A stretch of 64,000 nucleotides of DNA. It comes from Achromobacter seleniivolatilans (GTDB lineage Bacteria > Pseudomonadota > Gammaproteobacteria > Burkholderiales > Burkholderiaceae_B). The position numbers were made by a program, and so were the translations under genes. Under the pieces are notes generated by a model that saw nothing but the letters and a program-made list of their open reading frames with translations, was not told the origin of the DNA and searched no databases. Below are positions 17,639 through 26,658 of this stretch, piece by piece. The stretch spans positions 806,001 through 870,000 of the forward strand of contig NZ_CP132976.1 in NCBI RefSeq assembly GCF_030864005.1, written 5' to 3'. The first letter of the stretch is position 1. Every line of letters begins with the position of its first letter.

Positions 17639-18577
17639 ATGTCCAAGCATATTTCCAACCCACATGACCGGCGCGCGCTGGACCTGAATCTGCTGGTGAT
17701 TTTTGACGCGATTCTGGCCGAGGGAAATGTCACGCGCGCAGCAGAGCGCATTGCCATGAGCCAGTCGGCGGTCAGCAAAGGGCTGGCGCAATTGCGCACG
17801 GTATTCGGTGATCCTTTGTTCTTGCGCGCGGGGCGCGGCGTCGTGCCGACGCACAAGGCGCTGGAAGTCTCGCCCGGCGTGCGTCAGGCAATTCAAGCCT
17901 TGCAGAATCTGACGCAACCGTCAGAGGCGTTTGATCCGCGCACGTCCCGTCTGCATTTCAATATTGGCGCGACGGACTACGTGACGTTCGTCTTGTTGCC
18001 TGCGCTTTTGACCCGGCTGGAACAGATTGCGCCCTGTGTCTCGATCACGATGCACGACGTGGAGTCGCGTGTGCCAGAGGAAATGCTGTTGAGCGGCAAG
18101 GTGGACCTGGCGCTATCCACGGTCGTCAGCGTGAACTTTCCGATCTATCGCCAGGAGCTGTTCCAGGATCACTACGTCTGCGTGATGCGCGACGGCCATC
18201 CATTGGCAAGCGGCGGCGCCATTACATGCGAGCAGTTTGTGGCGTGCCGCCAGTTGTCGATGCCACGCCAGAACGGGGCGCGCGAACGTGTGCTGCAGGA
18301 TGCGATTCAGCGCGAGGGACTGACGCGCGACGTGGCGGTGCAAGTGCCGCATATGTTGGCTATTCCGCCGATTCTGGCGGCAGGCAATCTGATTTCCACC
18401 GTGGCCAACCGTGCCGCGCAGGAATTCGCGCGGCTGCATCCGTTGCGCGTGCTGCCGCATCCCTTGTCCGTTCCGGGTTTTGCCATTTCGCAGCTGTGGC
18501 ACGACCGCACTCAGCGCAGCGCGTCGCAGCAATGGCTGCGAGCAACGATCGGGCTGATTGCGGACGAGCTGACCTAG
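17639..18577 (+). CDS. LysR family transcriptional regulator (NodD/PcpR-like)
   Basis: This 312-residue regulator has the LysR helix-turn-helix near residues 20-45 (LLVIFDAILAEGNVTRAAE) with the conserved SQSAVSKGLAQLR recognition helix, followed by an inducer-binding domain. The start at 17639 gives the normal family length; a frame extending to 17540 would add 33 atypical residues. It is divergent from the ABC/sulfur operon at 17235, so it is the prime candidate for its control. It converges on the SDR gene at 18585. Confidence 0.9.
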   Translation: MSKHISNPHDRRALDLNLLVIFDAILAEGNVTRAAERIAMSQSAVSKGLAQLRTVFGDPLFLRAGRGVVPTHKALEVSPGVRQAIQALQNLTQPSEAFDPRTSRLHFNIGATDYVTFVLLPALLTRLEQIAPCVSITMHDVESRVPEEMLLSGKVDLALSTVVSVNFPIYRQELFQDHYVCVMRDGHPLASGGAITCEQFVACRQLSMPRQNGARERVLQDAIQREGLTRDVAVQVPHMLAIPPILAAGNLISTVANRAAQEFARLHPLRVLPHPLSVPGFAISQLWHDRTQRSASQQWLRATIGLIADELT

Positions 18578-18584
18578 CCGCGTA

Positions 18585-19367
18585 TCACGTCAGATTCAGG
18601 CCGCCATCCGACAGCAGGATTTCGCCAGTCAAATAATCCGATGCGACCAGCATGGCGACGGCCTGGGCGATATCGTCGGGGCTGGCGGCGCGGCGCATGG
18701 GCGACCGCTCCTTCCATAGCTGCTGCGCGGCCGTCCAATCCGCGGTCAACGGCGTGTCCACCAAGCCCGGAGCGACGGCGTTCACGCGGATATCCGGCGC
18801 CAATGACACCGCCAGCAGGCGCGTCACGTGGTTCAACGCGGCCTTGGTTGCCGCATAAGGAATGGATGCGCCCTTGGGCCGCACGCCCGCGTGCGAGCTG
18901 ACATTGACGACGCAGCCGGGGCGGCCGCGTTTGGCGGATTCGCGCAGCGCCGGTTCCGCTTCGGCAACCAGCCGGAACGGGGCGACCACGTTGACCTCGT
19001 GCAGCGCGTGCCAGACGTCGGGGGTGGCTGCCGCCAGGTCCGCGTGGGCAATGACGCGGCTGATTCCTGCATTGTTGACCAGGACATCAAGCCGGCCCCA
19101 CACGGCAATCGCTTCGCGAATCAACCGCACGCGGTCCGCATCAACGGCCAGATCCGCCTGCACATAGGCGGCAGCGCCGAGTTCCCGGGCCATCGCCAGC
19201 CCGGTGTCCACGGAACTCCTGGAGTGCAGGATGACCAAGTAGCCGTCCCGCGCAAGCCGGCGGGCAATGGCGGCGCCGATGCCGGACGTGGAGCCAGTAA
19301 TCAGGGCGACGGGGGAGGTGGCGTTCATGGGGCGGTTGGCAGTGGATGGGTCAGTGTCACTCATCAT
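18585..19367 (-). CDS. SDR family oxidoreductase
   Basis: This short-chain dehydrogenase of 260 residues has the NAD(P)-binding motif TGSTSGIG at 24-31, the NNAG motif (VLVNNAGIS) and the catalytic Ser...Tyr-x3-Lys set (NVSSHAGVRPKGASIPYAATKAAL). The C-terminus (YLTGEILLSDGGLNL) is typical of 3-ketoacyl reductase-like SDRs. Its start (19367 or 19364) overlaps the end of the XRE regulator by about 10 nt, so the two are co-transcribed. A shorter start at 19328 is also possible. The substrate is unknown. Confidence 0.9.
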   Translation of the reverse strand: MMSDTDPSTANRPMNATSPVALITGSTSGIGAAIARRLARDGYLVILHSRSSVDTGLAMARELGAAAYVQADLAVDADRVRLIREAIAVWGRLDVLVNNAGISRVIAHADLAAATPDVWHALHEVNVVAPFRLVAEAEPALRESAKRGRPGCVVNVSSHAGVRPKGASIPYAATKAALNHVTRLLAVSLAPDIRVNAVAPGLVDTPLTADWTAAQQLWKERSPMRRAASPDDIAQAVAMLVASDYLTGEILLSDGGLNLT

Positions 19368-19977
19368 GCCATGCCGTCATCACCACCATGATCTCCGCCG
19401 GCTTGGCGCTGCGCGACAGATAGATGTGCCCGACACCACTATCAAAGTACGCGGTCTCGTGCTTGGCCAATTGCATGGCATCGCCGTTTTCGAAGCGGAT
19501 TTCCAGTTCGCCTTCCAGCACCACCAGAAATTCCTGGCCCGCATGGCGCATGTAGTCGTCGAACTCCGAGGCGTCGCGCGCCAGGATGCGGCCATACATA
19601 GGGGTCATGCTGCGGTGGGGATACTGGCCGGCCAGCAACTTGTAATCGTAGGTGCCGGTCAGGTAGCCCGGCGACTCATCCAGCGTGCAGCGCAGAGCGG
19701 TTGGGGCGGGGCCGGTGTTGTCTGGGGCGGCGGCGGGGCCAAACAGTTCGGCGATGTCGACATCCAGCGCGCGCGCCACGGCGGCGAACTTGGCGTAGCT
19801 GATCGACACCTGACCCAGTTCCATCTTGGACAAGGTGGACAACGCAACGCCAGTCAGCGCCGACAGTTCCTTCAACGTCATTGGACGCGCCTTGCGCAGG
19901 GCGCGCAGGCGTACGCCCAGGCTGCTGCGGTCGGCCAGGATGTCGTCGGCGGGCGAGGCCGGGGTTTTTAGGGGCAT
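19357..19977 (-). CDS. XRE family regulator with C-terminal cupin domain
   Basis: This 206-residue protein has an XRE-type helix-turn-helix (LRALRKARPMTLKELSALTG and STLSKMELGQVS, residues about 22-60) and a C-terminal cupin (EFLVVLEGELEIRFENGDA, then ETAYFDSGVGHIYL). Such regulators sense small amino-acid-like or amine ligands and often control adjoining catabolic genes. A start at 20013 would add 12 residues. It is divergent from the FAD oxidoreductase at 20089, and palindromes at 20037-20064 lie between them. Confidence 0.88.
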   Translation of the reverse strand: MPLKTPASPADDILADRSSLGVRLRALRKARPMTLKELSALTGVALSTLSKMELGQVSISYAKFAAVARALDVDIAELFGPAAAPDNTGPAPTALRCTLDESPGYLTGTYDYKLLAGQYPHRSMTPMYGRILARDASEFDDYMRHAGQEFLVVLEGELEIRFENGDAMQLAKHETAYFDSGVGHIYLSRSAKPAEIMVVMTAWHDE

Positions 19978-20036
19978 ATCGGTGCTTTCCCTTAGTGGCA
20001 CGGGCAAGCGCATGAAACCCGGCCTTTTTCATTGAC

Positions 20037-20064
20037 GGATATTTTGTCATATCCGAGAATTCTC
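20037..20064. promoter_or_regulatory. Adjacent palindromes in the XRE / FAD-oxidoreductase promoter
   Basis: GGATAT-N6-ATATCC (20037-20054) abuts the perfect palindrome GAGAATTCTC (20055-20064), and a further GAGAATT half-site starts at 20071. They sit in the short divergent promoter, 25 to 52 bp before the oxidoreductase start, where an XRE-cupin regulator would be expected to bind. Confidence 0.6.
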
Positions 20065-20088
20065 ATATAAGAGAATTTTGGAAGCGTC

Positions 20089-21240
20089 ATGAGTGAGCAG
20101 CTGTTTGATGTCGTAATCGTTGGGGCCGGCATTGCCGGCGCGTCACTGGCCTACCGTCTGGCCGCTGAAACGCAGCCCTCGCCGCGTGTGCTCTTGCTGG
20201 AGCGCGAGCCGCAACCGGGTTATCACTCCACCGGCCGTTCGGCGGCAATGTTCATGGAAACCTATGGCACGCCGCAGATTCAGGCGCTCACGCGTGCCAG
20301 CCGCGCGTTCTACGAACAGCCCCCGGCCGGGTTCAGCGAACACCCCATTCTGCAAGATCGCGGCTGCCTGTATATCGCGACGCAAGAACAGCATTCAGAA
20401 CTGGTCGACAGCTATCAGGCTCTGCATGAGCGCGCCGCCAATGTCCAATTGCTGGACCCCGCCGACGCACTCGGCCTGGTGCCCTGCCTGCGCCCGGAGG
20501 CGGTGGCGGGCGGGGCGGTGTTCGAACCTGATGCCCGCGACCTGGACGTGCATGCCTTGCACCAGGGCTTTCTTGCTGCGGCGCGGCGCCATGGCGCGGT
20601 GGTGCATTGCAACGCTGAAGTGGAATCAGGCGCAAGGTCCGATGACGGCCGATGGACATTGGTGCTGACGGACGGCACGCATCTGGAGGCGGGCATTGTC
20701 GTCAATGCGGCGGGCGCGTGGGCGGATCATGTGGCGGAGCGCTGCAACGTGGCGCCGGTGGGCCTGAAACCGTGCAGACGCAGCGCTTTCACGTTCGCCG
20801 CGCCGGAAGGCGTGAATTGCAGCGCCTGGCCAGCGGTAATTGGCATCGACGAAAGTTTCTATTTCAAGCCCGATGCGGGCCAGTTGCTGGGATCACCCGC
20901 GAACGCGGACCCCGTGGACGCGCATGACGTGGTGGCCGAAGAGCTGGATGTGGCCACCGGCATCTACCACATTGAAATGGCGACCACGCTCACTATCCGA
21001 CGGCCCGCTCATGTGTGGGCGGGCTTGCGTTCATTCGTGCGCGACGGCGATCTGGTCGTGGGCTTTGATGCGGGGCAGCCGGGCTTTTTCTGGCTGGCCG
21101 CACAGGGCGGTTATGGCATTCAATCTGCCGCCGGCGTGTCGGCCATGGCGGCGGCTTTACTTACCGGCCAGGATTTACCTGCGTACCTGGTGGACGAAGG
21201 CGTTGCGCCCTCGCTGCTGACGCCGGCAAGACTGCGCTGA
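20089..21240 (+). CDS. FAD-dependent oxidoreductase, D-amino-acid/glycine oxidase-like
   Basis: This 383-residue enzyme of the DAO superfamily has the FAD motif VVIVGAGIAGASLAYRL near residues 8-24 and the family C-terminal region (FFWLAAQGGYGIQSA). Members oxidise amines such as D-amino acids, sarcosine or glycine. The next genes downstream encode a Bug receptor and an amidase, and the divergent regulator is XRE-cupin, all consistent with use of an amide- or amine-containing compound. The true substrate cannot be read from the sequence. Confidence 0.85.
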   Translation: MSEQLFDVVIVGAGIAGASLAYRLAAETQPSPRVLLLEREPQPGYHSTGRSAAMFMETYGTPQIQALTRASRAFYEQPPAGFSEHPILQDRGCLYIATQEQHSELVDSYQALHERAANVQLLDPADALGLVPCLRPEAVAGGAVFEPDARDLDVHALHQGFLAAARRHGAVVHCNAEVESGARSDDGRWTLVLTDGTHLEAGIVVNAAGAWADHVAERCNVAPVGLKPCRRSAFTFAAPEGVNCSAWPAVIGIDESFYFKPDAGQLLGSPANADPVDAHDVVAEELDVATGIYHIEMATTLTIRRPAHVWAGLRSFVRDGDLVVGFDAGQPGFFWLAAQGGYGIQSAAGVSAMAAALLTGQDLPAYLVDEGVAPSLLTPARLR

Positions 21241-21281
21241 GATTTCTGCTCTGACCATTTGAACAACAAGGGGAAAAAACC

Positions 21282-22262
21282 ATGTTCATGCAACGCAGGA
21301 AGTTTGCCGCGGTATGCGCCGCGATCGCTATGACGGCTGGCGTGGGAGCTGTGCAGGCTGCCGGTTATCCGCAACGTCCCATCCAGCTGATTGTCCCGTT
21401 CCCGCCAGGCGGTGCGGGCGATGTGCTGGGCCGTATCATCGCCAAGAGAATGGGCCAGGAGCTGGGCCAGTCCATCATTGTCGAGAACAAGGCGGGTGCA
21501 GGCACGATTCTGGGCGCGCAGACCGTGGCCAAGGCCGAGCCGGACGGCTACACACTGCTGCTCAGTTCAGGCACCACGTTCACCGTCAATCCGGCCGTGT
21601 ACGACAAATTGCCTTACAGCCCATCCAAGGATTTCCAGCCGGTGGGCATGGTGGGCCGCGCCGCACTGATCATCGTGGCGAATCCGCAAACGCCGTATTC
21701 CGATGTCAAAGGCCTGGTGGATGCAGCGCGCAAACAGGGCGACAAGTTTTCGTACGGCTCATTCGGCATTGGCACCGTGTCGCATTTTGCAGGCGAGATG
21801 TTCCAGGAAGCCGCAGGCACGCGCATGACGCACATTCCGTACAAGGGCAGCTCGCCCGCCATGACCGACCTGATCGGCGGGCAAATCCCGATTCTGTTCG
21901 ACACGGTGGTGTCTGCCATGCCGCAGATCAAATCGGGCAAGGTCAAGGCCATTGCAGTGACCACGCCGCAGCGTTCGGCGTTCCTGCCCGATGTGCCGAC
22001 GGTGGCTGAAGCCGGGTATCCGGACGTCAGCATGGACACGTGGATTGCGGTGTTTGCGCCCAAGAGCGTGCCGGCCGATGTAATCGCCACGTTGAACACG
22101 GCTATCACCAAAACTCTGCAAGACCCCGATACGCAAACGCAACTGCGGGCCAGCGGCTTTGAACCCACGCCGATGGACGGCGCGGGGGTGGCGCGCGTCA
22201 TCGCAGAAGAGACGCCGCGTTTCGCGCAGATTGCCAAACGCGCTGGTATCAAGGCACAGTAA
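21282..22262 (+). CDS. Bug family tripartite tricarboxylate transporter receptor
   Basis: This 326-residue periplasmic solute receptor has a signal peptide (cleavage near residue 26, VQAAGYP) and the Bug signatures PIQLIVPFPPGGAGDVLGR, VENKAGAGTILGAQ, AEPDGYTLL and HIPYKGSSPAMTDL. AAGGGG lies before the ATG. No TctA/TctB membrane genes are nearby, so it is an orphan receptor of the kind expanded in Bordetella and relatives. It lies 41 bp after the oxidoreductase and 70 bp before the amidase, so it probably captures their substrate. Confidence 0.93.
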   Translation: MFMQRRKFAAVCAAIAMTAGVGAVQAAGYPQRPIQLIVPFPPGGAGDVLGRIIAKRMGQELGQSIIVENKAGAGTILGAQTVAKAEPDGYTLLLSSGTTFTVNPAVYDKLPYSPSKDFQPVGMVGRAALIIVANPQTPYSDVKGLVDAARKQGDKFSYGSFGIGTVSHFAGEMFQEAAGTRMTHIPYKGSSPAMTDLIGGQIPILFDTVVSAMPQIKSGKVKAIAVTTPQRSAFLPDVPTVAEAGYPDVSMDTWIAVFAPKSVPADVIATLNTAITKTLQDPDTQTQLRASGFEPTPMDGAGVARVIAEETPRFAQIAKRAGIKAQ

Positions 22263-22332
22263 TCAGCACGATGGGATGGCAGCGAGTGAAGCGCGGGCCA
22301 TCCCAGCCACGATGTAAAACTAGGACACTTGT

Positions 22333-23895
22333 ATGAGCCTCTCCGACGATCTGCTGTCTCTTTCCGCGGTTGAACTGCGCCGGCGCATCGGCGCACGCAG
22401 TCTGTCGCCGGTCGAGCTGCTGGACGCTTGCATCGCGCGTATCGAAGCGATCAACCCGGCGGTCAACGCCGTTACGGCGACCTGCTATGACCGGGCGCGG
22501 GACGAGGCGCTGCGCGCCGAGGCCGCAGTGATGCGAGGCGATACGCTGGGAGCCTTGCACGGTTTGCCGCTGGGCGTAAAAGACCTGGAAGACACGGGCG
22601 GCTTGCTCAGTACCTACGGGTCACCCAATTTCCGCGAAAACGTGCCGCTGCGCGACAACATTCTGGTGGCCCGCCTGCGTGCAGCGGGCGCCATCGTCGT
22701 TGGCAAGACCAACGTGCCAGAGATGGGCGCAGGCGCCAATTCGCGCAATCCGGTGTGGGGCGCTACAGGCAACCCCTTCAACCCCATGCTGAATGCGGGC
22801 GGATCATCGGGCGGTTCGGCCGCGGCGCTGGCCGCAGACATGCTGCCTTTGTGCACGGGGTCGGACACGGGTGGTTCCTTGCGGATTCCCGCCGCCAAGT
22901 GCGGGGTGGTGGGATTTCGTCCGTCTCCGGGTTTGATTCCTGTAGACCGCCGTCAGCTCGGTTGGACGCCGATCTCAGTCGTGGGACCCATGGGCCGCAG
23001 CGTGGAAGATGCCTGCCTGCAAATGGCGCCTACGGTTGCGATCGACCCGCTGGACCCGCTGTCCTATACCGATGACGGCGCCTTGTATGCGGTGCCGGGC
23101 AGGGTGGACTTGGGGTCCCTGCGCGTGGCGTATACCGAAGACTTCGGCGTGTGCCCGGTGGATGAAGACATACGCCGCACCTTCCGCGCCAAGATTGCCG
23201 CCATGCGCCACCTGTTCCGCAGTTGCGATGCGGTGTCCTTGGATATGGGCGAAGCCGATCGCTGCTTTGACGTGGTGCGCGCCGAAAGCTTTGTGGCCGC
23301 GTTCCGTGACACCTACGAGAAAGATCCCGCGCTGCTCGGGCCGAACGTCCGGGCCAATTACGAAATCGGCGCCAACATGACCTTGGCCGATCGCGCCTGG
23401 AGCCATCTGGAACAGACCCGCTTGTTCCGCCGGTTCCAGGAGCTGTACCGCGACTACGATCTGGTGCTGTCGCCGGTGACGCCGGTATCGCCATTTCCAT
23501 GGTCGGAGCTGTATGCGCAAACCATCGAGGGCAAACCGGCGCGCAACTACTACCACTGGCTGGGTTTGACCTATGTGGTGACCCTGGTCGCCAATCCCGC
23601 TCTGTCCCTGCCTTGCGGGGTGGATGAGCATGGCATGCCTTTTGGCTTGCAAGTGATCGGCCCGCATCGAGGCGACGCGCGCGTGCTGGCCTGCGGCCAC
23701 GCGATGGAGCAGGCGTTTGCCGCCAGCGACGCCCTGCGGCGTCCGCGTCCCGACTTGAGCAAGCTGTCCCGGCCGGTGCCGGAACTGCGTGCGCTGGCCA
23801 CACATCCGCCGCGCGAGGCATTGGCGACCCGGGCGTTTTCGCAGGCAGAAGCCGAAGCGTTGCGCACCGAGGGATCGGCGTCGGCCGCCGTGTGA
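22333..23895 (+). CDS. Amidase signature family enzyme
   Basis: This amidase of 520 residues has the Ser-cisSer-Lys machinery visible: Lys in LHGLPLGVKDLED, the Gly/Ser-rich core NAGGSSGGSAAAL and the nucleophile region GSDTGGSLRIPAA. It hydrolyses an amide to acid plus ammonia or amine in the cytoplasm. It ends the gene set begun by the FAD oxidoreductase and Bug receptor. The LysR gene downstream (23908) is convergent, with a 12-bp gap. Confidence 0.93.
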   Translation: MSLSDDLLSLSAVELRRRIGARSLSPVELLDACIARIEAINPAVNAVTATCYDRARDEALRAEAAVMRGDTLGALHGLPLGVKDLEDTGGLLSTYGSPNFRENVPLRDNILVARLRAAGAIVVGKTNVPEMGAGANSRNPVWGATGNPFNPMLNAGGSSGGSAAALAADMLPLCTGSDTGGSLRIPAAKCGVVGFRPSPGLIPVDRRQLGWTPISVVGPMGRSVEDACLQMAPTVAIDPLDPLSYTDDGALYAVPGRVDLGSLRVAYTEDFGVCPVDEDIRRTFRAKIAAMRHLFRSCDAVSLDMGEADRCFDVVRAESFVAAFRDTYEKDPALLGPNVRANYEIGANMTLADRAWSHLEQTRLFRRFQELYRDYDLVLSPVTPVSPFPWSELYAQTIEGKPARNYYHWLGLTYVVTLVANPALSLPCGVDEHGMPFGLQVIGPHRGDARVLACGHAMEQAFAASDALRRPRPDLSKLSRPVPELRALATHPPREALATRAFSQAEAEALRTEGSASAAV

Positions 23896-23907
23896 TGCAA
23901 GGCGGCT

Positions 23908-24810
23908 CTAGCCGAATGCCGTCTGCACGGCGGCAAAGGCGGCGGCCACCAAAGGATCGTCACGGCGCGAGGCCGGTGTAATGAAAGACAGCTGTGCCTG
24001 AATGGACAGCTCTTTCACCAGCAGCAGCCCGTTGGCTTGGGATTCGCGCAGCGCGATGGAATCCCGCGCCAGCGATAGTCCGACACCGGATCGCACCAGG
24101 TCCAGCATCGAGGCCTCTTGATCCACTTCCGCCACCGCATTGGGCGACACGCCGAGCGACTCGAACTTATCGGTCAGCAGCCGGTGGTGTACGGAATCAG
24201 GCGGCGTCCAGATCCACGGCAGGGCGGCAATTGCAGTCCAGTTGCGTCCCGCGACCTGAGCGCCCCAACTTTTGGGCGCCACGACGTAATACGCGAAGGA
24301 CGCCAGTGGCAAGGCGTGCAGGCCGGTCAGGTGCTTGGCGGGATCGTTGACGGCGCCATCCTGGGGACCCAAGAAAAACCCCACATCCAATTCACCCGAC
24401 CGCACTTGCCGGCCCACTGAGCCCGACATGCCGTGGCGCAGCGTCGGGCGGATCTTCGGATAATGCTCCACCAGGTATTGCAGCGTGGCACCCAGGCGCA
24501 GGAACTCAGGGTCCAGAATGGTGCCTATGCGCAACTCGCCTTGCACGGTGTCGCGCAACGCGCCGATGGCTCGTTGAAAGTCATCCAGCGCGTCCAGGAT
24601 ACGTTGCGCTGCGGGCAGCAGCGCCCGGCCTTCCGCATTCGGCGCCAGACCCTGCGCGGTGCGCAAGAACAAAGTCAGATCCAATGATTCCTGAAAGTTC
24701 TTCAGTTGCAGGCTGAGCGCGGGCTGGGTCAGGTGCAGATGCTCGGCCGCGCGCGTCAGATTGCCCTCGCGCGCCACGGCGGCAAAGGTGCGGATGTGCT
24801 TTAGGTCCAT
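23908..24810 (-). CDS. LysR family transcriptional regulator
   Basis: This 300-residue LysR protein has the helix-turn-helix in residues 1-60 (MDLKHIRTFAAVAREGNLTRAAEHLHLTQPALSLQLKNFQ) and a normal effector domain. The start at 24810 matches the universal N-terminus; a frame to 24840 adds only non-homologous residues. It is divergent from the GMC oxidoreductase at 25003, with an inverted repeat at 24835-24854 between them, which fits the classic LysR arrangement. Confidence 0.92.
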   Translation of the reverse strand: MDLKHIRTFAAVAREGNLTRAAEHLHLTQPALSLQLKNFQESLDLTLFLRTAQGLAPNAEGRALLPAAQRILDALDDFQRAIGALRDTVQGELRIGTILDPEFLRLGATLQYLVEHYPKIRPTLRHGMSGSVGRQVRSGELDVGFFLGPQDGAVNDPAKHLTGLHALPLASFAYYVVAPKSWGAQVAGRNWTAIAALPWIWTPPDSVHHRLLTDKFESLGVSPNAVAEVDQEASMLDLVRSGVGLSLARDSIALRESQANGLLLVKELSIQAQLSFITPASRRDDPLVAAAFAAVQTAFG

Positions 24811-24834
24811 GGCGATATCCGGAAGAAAACACGC

Positions 24835-24854
24835 AAGCATTATTAAAGATGCTT
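24835..24854. promoter_or_regulatory. Candidate LysR operator (AAGCAT-N8-ATGCTT)
   Basis: AAGCAT (24835-24840) and ATGCTT (24849-24854) form a perfect inverted repeat around an AT-rich 8-bp spacer, 25 bp upstream of the LysR start. A second repeat, ATAAG-N5-CTTAT (24990-25004), overlaps the start codon of the GMC gene. LysR recognition sites are short dyads of this kind. Confidence 0.55.
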
Positions 24855-25002
24855 ATAACGTGATTTTCAAGAATTCATTGGACAGTTTTGAGCGCCTGCG
24901 CCAGAGTCTCGCAAGATGCCTGGCGCGCGCGAGCCGCGTTGCAGCCGGGTCGGCTCACCCTGCCGGCGCCCCGAAATGCCGGCATACAGATAAGAAGAGC
25001 TT

Positions 25003-26610
25003 ATGGAGACATACGACTACATCATCGTGGGCGCGGGTTCGGCTGGCTGCGTGCTGGCGAATCGTCTGAGCCAGGACCCCGCCGTGCAGGTGCTGCTGCT
25101 GGAAGCGGGGGGACGCGATAACTACCACTGGATCCATATCCCTGTGGGGTACCTGTACTGCATCGGCAATCCCCGCACGGACTGGATGTACCGCACGGTC
25201 AAGGAACCGGGCCTGGGCGGCCGCTCGCTGATCTATCCGCGTGGGCGCGTGCTGGGCGGATGCTCGTCAATCAACGGCATGATCTATATGCGCGGCCAGC
25301 GAGAGGACTACGAGCAATGGGCCGAACTGTCCGGGGACCCGGCCTGGAGCTGGGACCAGGTGTTGCCGGTCTTCAAACGCAGCGAAGACTATCACCGGGG
25401 CGCCGACGAGCACCATGGCGCAGGCGGTGAATGGCGTGTGGAAGCGCAGCGCCTGCGTTGGGACATCCTGGAAGCGTTTGCCAGCGCGGCGGAACAAGAG
25501 GGCATTCCGCGCGTGCAGGATTTCAATCGCGGCGACAACTTCGGCAGCGGGTATTTTGAAGTGAACCAGCGGCGCGGATGGCGCTGGAATACATCCAAGG
25601 CCTTTCTGCGTCCGGTTCGTAAACGCCCCAACTTGCACGTCATGACGGGCGCGCAGGCAGAACAGCTGGTGCTGGAAGGCAAGCGCTGCGTCGGCGTGCA
25701 GGTGCGCCGCGCCGGGCAAGCGCTGACCTTGCGCGCACGGCGCGAAGTGGTGTTGTCGGCGGGGGCGGTAAACACGCCGCATCTGCTGGAATTGTCAGGC
25801 ATCGGCGAACCGGACCGGTTGCGCGAAAGCGGCATCGCCTTGCGCCATGCCTTGCCCGGCGTGGGCGAGAACCTGCAAGATCATTTGCAGCTGCGCGTCA
25901 TCATCAAGGTCAATGGCGTCAAGACGCTGAACCGTATTGCGTCAACGTGGTTGGGCAAGGCGGGCATTGGCCTGGAATATCTGTTCAACCGCAGCGGTCC
26001 GATGAGCATGGCGCCGTCGCAGTTGGGGGCGTTTGCCAAGTCGGACCCTGGGCAGTCGCGAGCCAATGTGGAATTTCATGTGCAGCCCTTGTCGCTTGGA
26101 GCCTTTGGCGAGCCGCTGCATGCTTTTGACGCCTTCACCGCCAGTGTCTGCAATTTGCGGCCTACGTCTCGCGGCAGCGTCCATGCGCAGGCGCCTGCGG
26201 GGGGCAACCAACCCCCGGTCATCGCGGCAAATTACCTGAGTACCGAAGCCGACATACAGGTGGCGGCAGACTCGATCCGACTTGTGCGCCGTATTACTGC
26301 GGCGCCCGCCCTGCAACGCTACCAACCCCAGGAATGGCTGCCAGGGCCGGACTACCAGACGGACGCGCAACTGCGGGAAGCGGCCGGCAAGATCGGCACA
26401 ACGATTTTTCATCCGGTTGGCACGTGCGCCATGGGCAAGAGCGCGGACAGCGGTGCGGTGGTGGATGCGCAATTGCGCGTGTTCGGCCTGGAAGGGCTGC
26501 GCATTGCCGATGCTTCCGTCATGCCGCTGATCACGTCAGGCAACACCAATTCGCCAACGATCATGATCGCGGAGCGGGCGGCGGAATTGATCCGCGCGGG
26601 GCGGGGGTAG
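25003..26610 (+). CDS. GMC family oxidoreductase (choline dehydrogenase-like)
   Basis: This FAD enzyme of 535 residues has the dinucleotide motif DYIIVGAGSAGCVLANRL at residues 4-21, GMC signature 1 (GRVLGGCSSINGMIYMRG), signature 2 (LSAGAVNTPHLLELSGIG) and the C-terminal catalytic His/Asn region (FHPVGTCAMG and SGNTNSPTIMIAERAAELI). It oxidises an alcohol to an aldehyde. AAGAAGAG precedes the ATG. No betaine aldehyde dehydrogenase is adjacent, so choline is not the assured substrate. Confidence 0.93.
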   Translation: METYDYIIVGAGSAGCVLANRLSQDPAVQVLLLEAGGRDNYHWIHIPVGYLYCIGNPRTDWMYRTVKEPGLGGRSLIYPRGRVLGGCSSINGMIYMRGQREDYEQWAELSGDPAWSWDQVLPVFKRSEDYHRGADEHHGAGGEWRVEAQRLRWDILEAFASAAEQEGIPRVQDFNRGDNFGSGYFEVNQRRGWRWNTSKAFLRPVRKRPNLHVMTGAQAEQLVLEGKRCVGVQVRRAGQALTLRARREVVLSAGAVNTPHLLELSGIGEPDRLRESGIALRHALPGVGENLQDHLQLRVIIKVNGVKTLNRIASTWLGKAGIGLEYLFNRSGPMSMAPSQLGAFAKSDPGQSRANVEFHVQPLSLGAFGEPLHAFDAFTASVCNLRPTSRGSVHAQAPAGGNQPPVIAANYLSTEADIQVAADSIRLVRRITAAPALQRYQPQEWLPGPDYQTDAQLREAAGKIGTTIFHPVGTCAMGKSADSGAVVDAQLRVFGLEGLRIADASVMPLITSGNTNSPTIMIAERAAELIRAGRG

Positions 26611-26658
26611 CGCTACACCCGCCTTGCCTGCCCAGACCGCGACGTTCGCGCAACGCCT

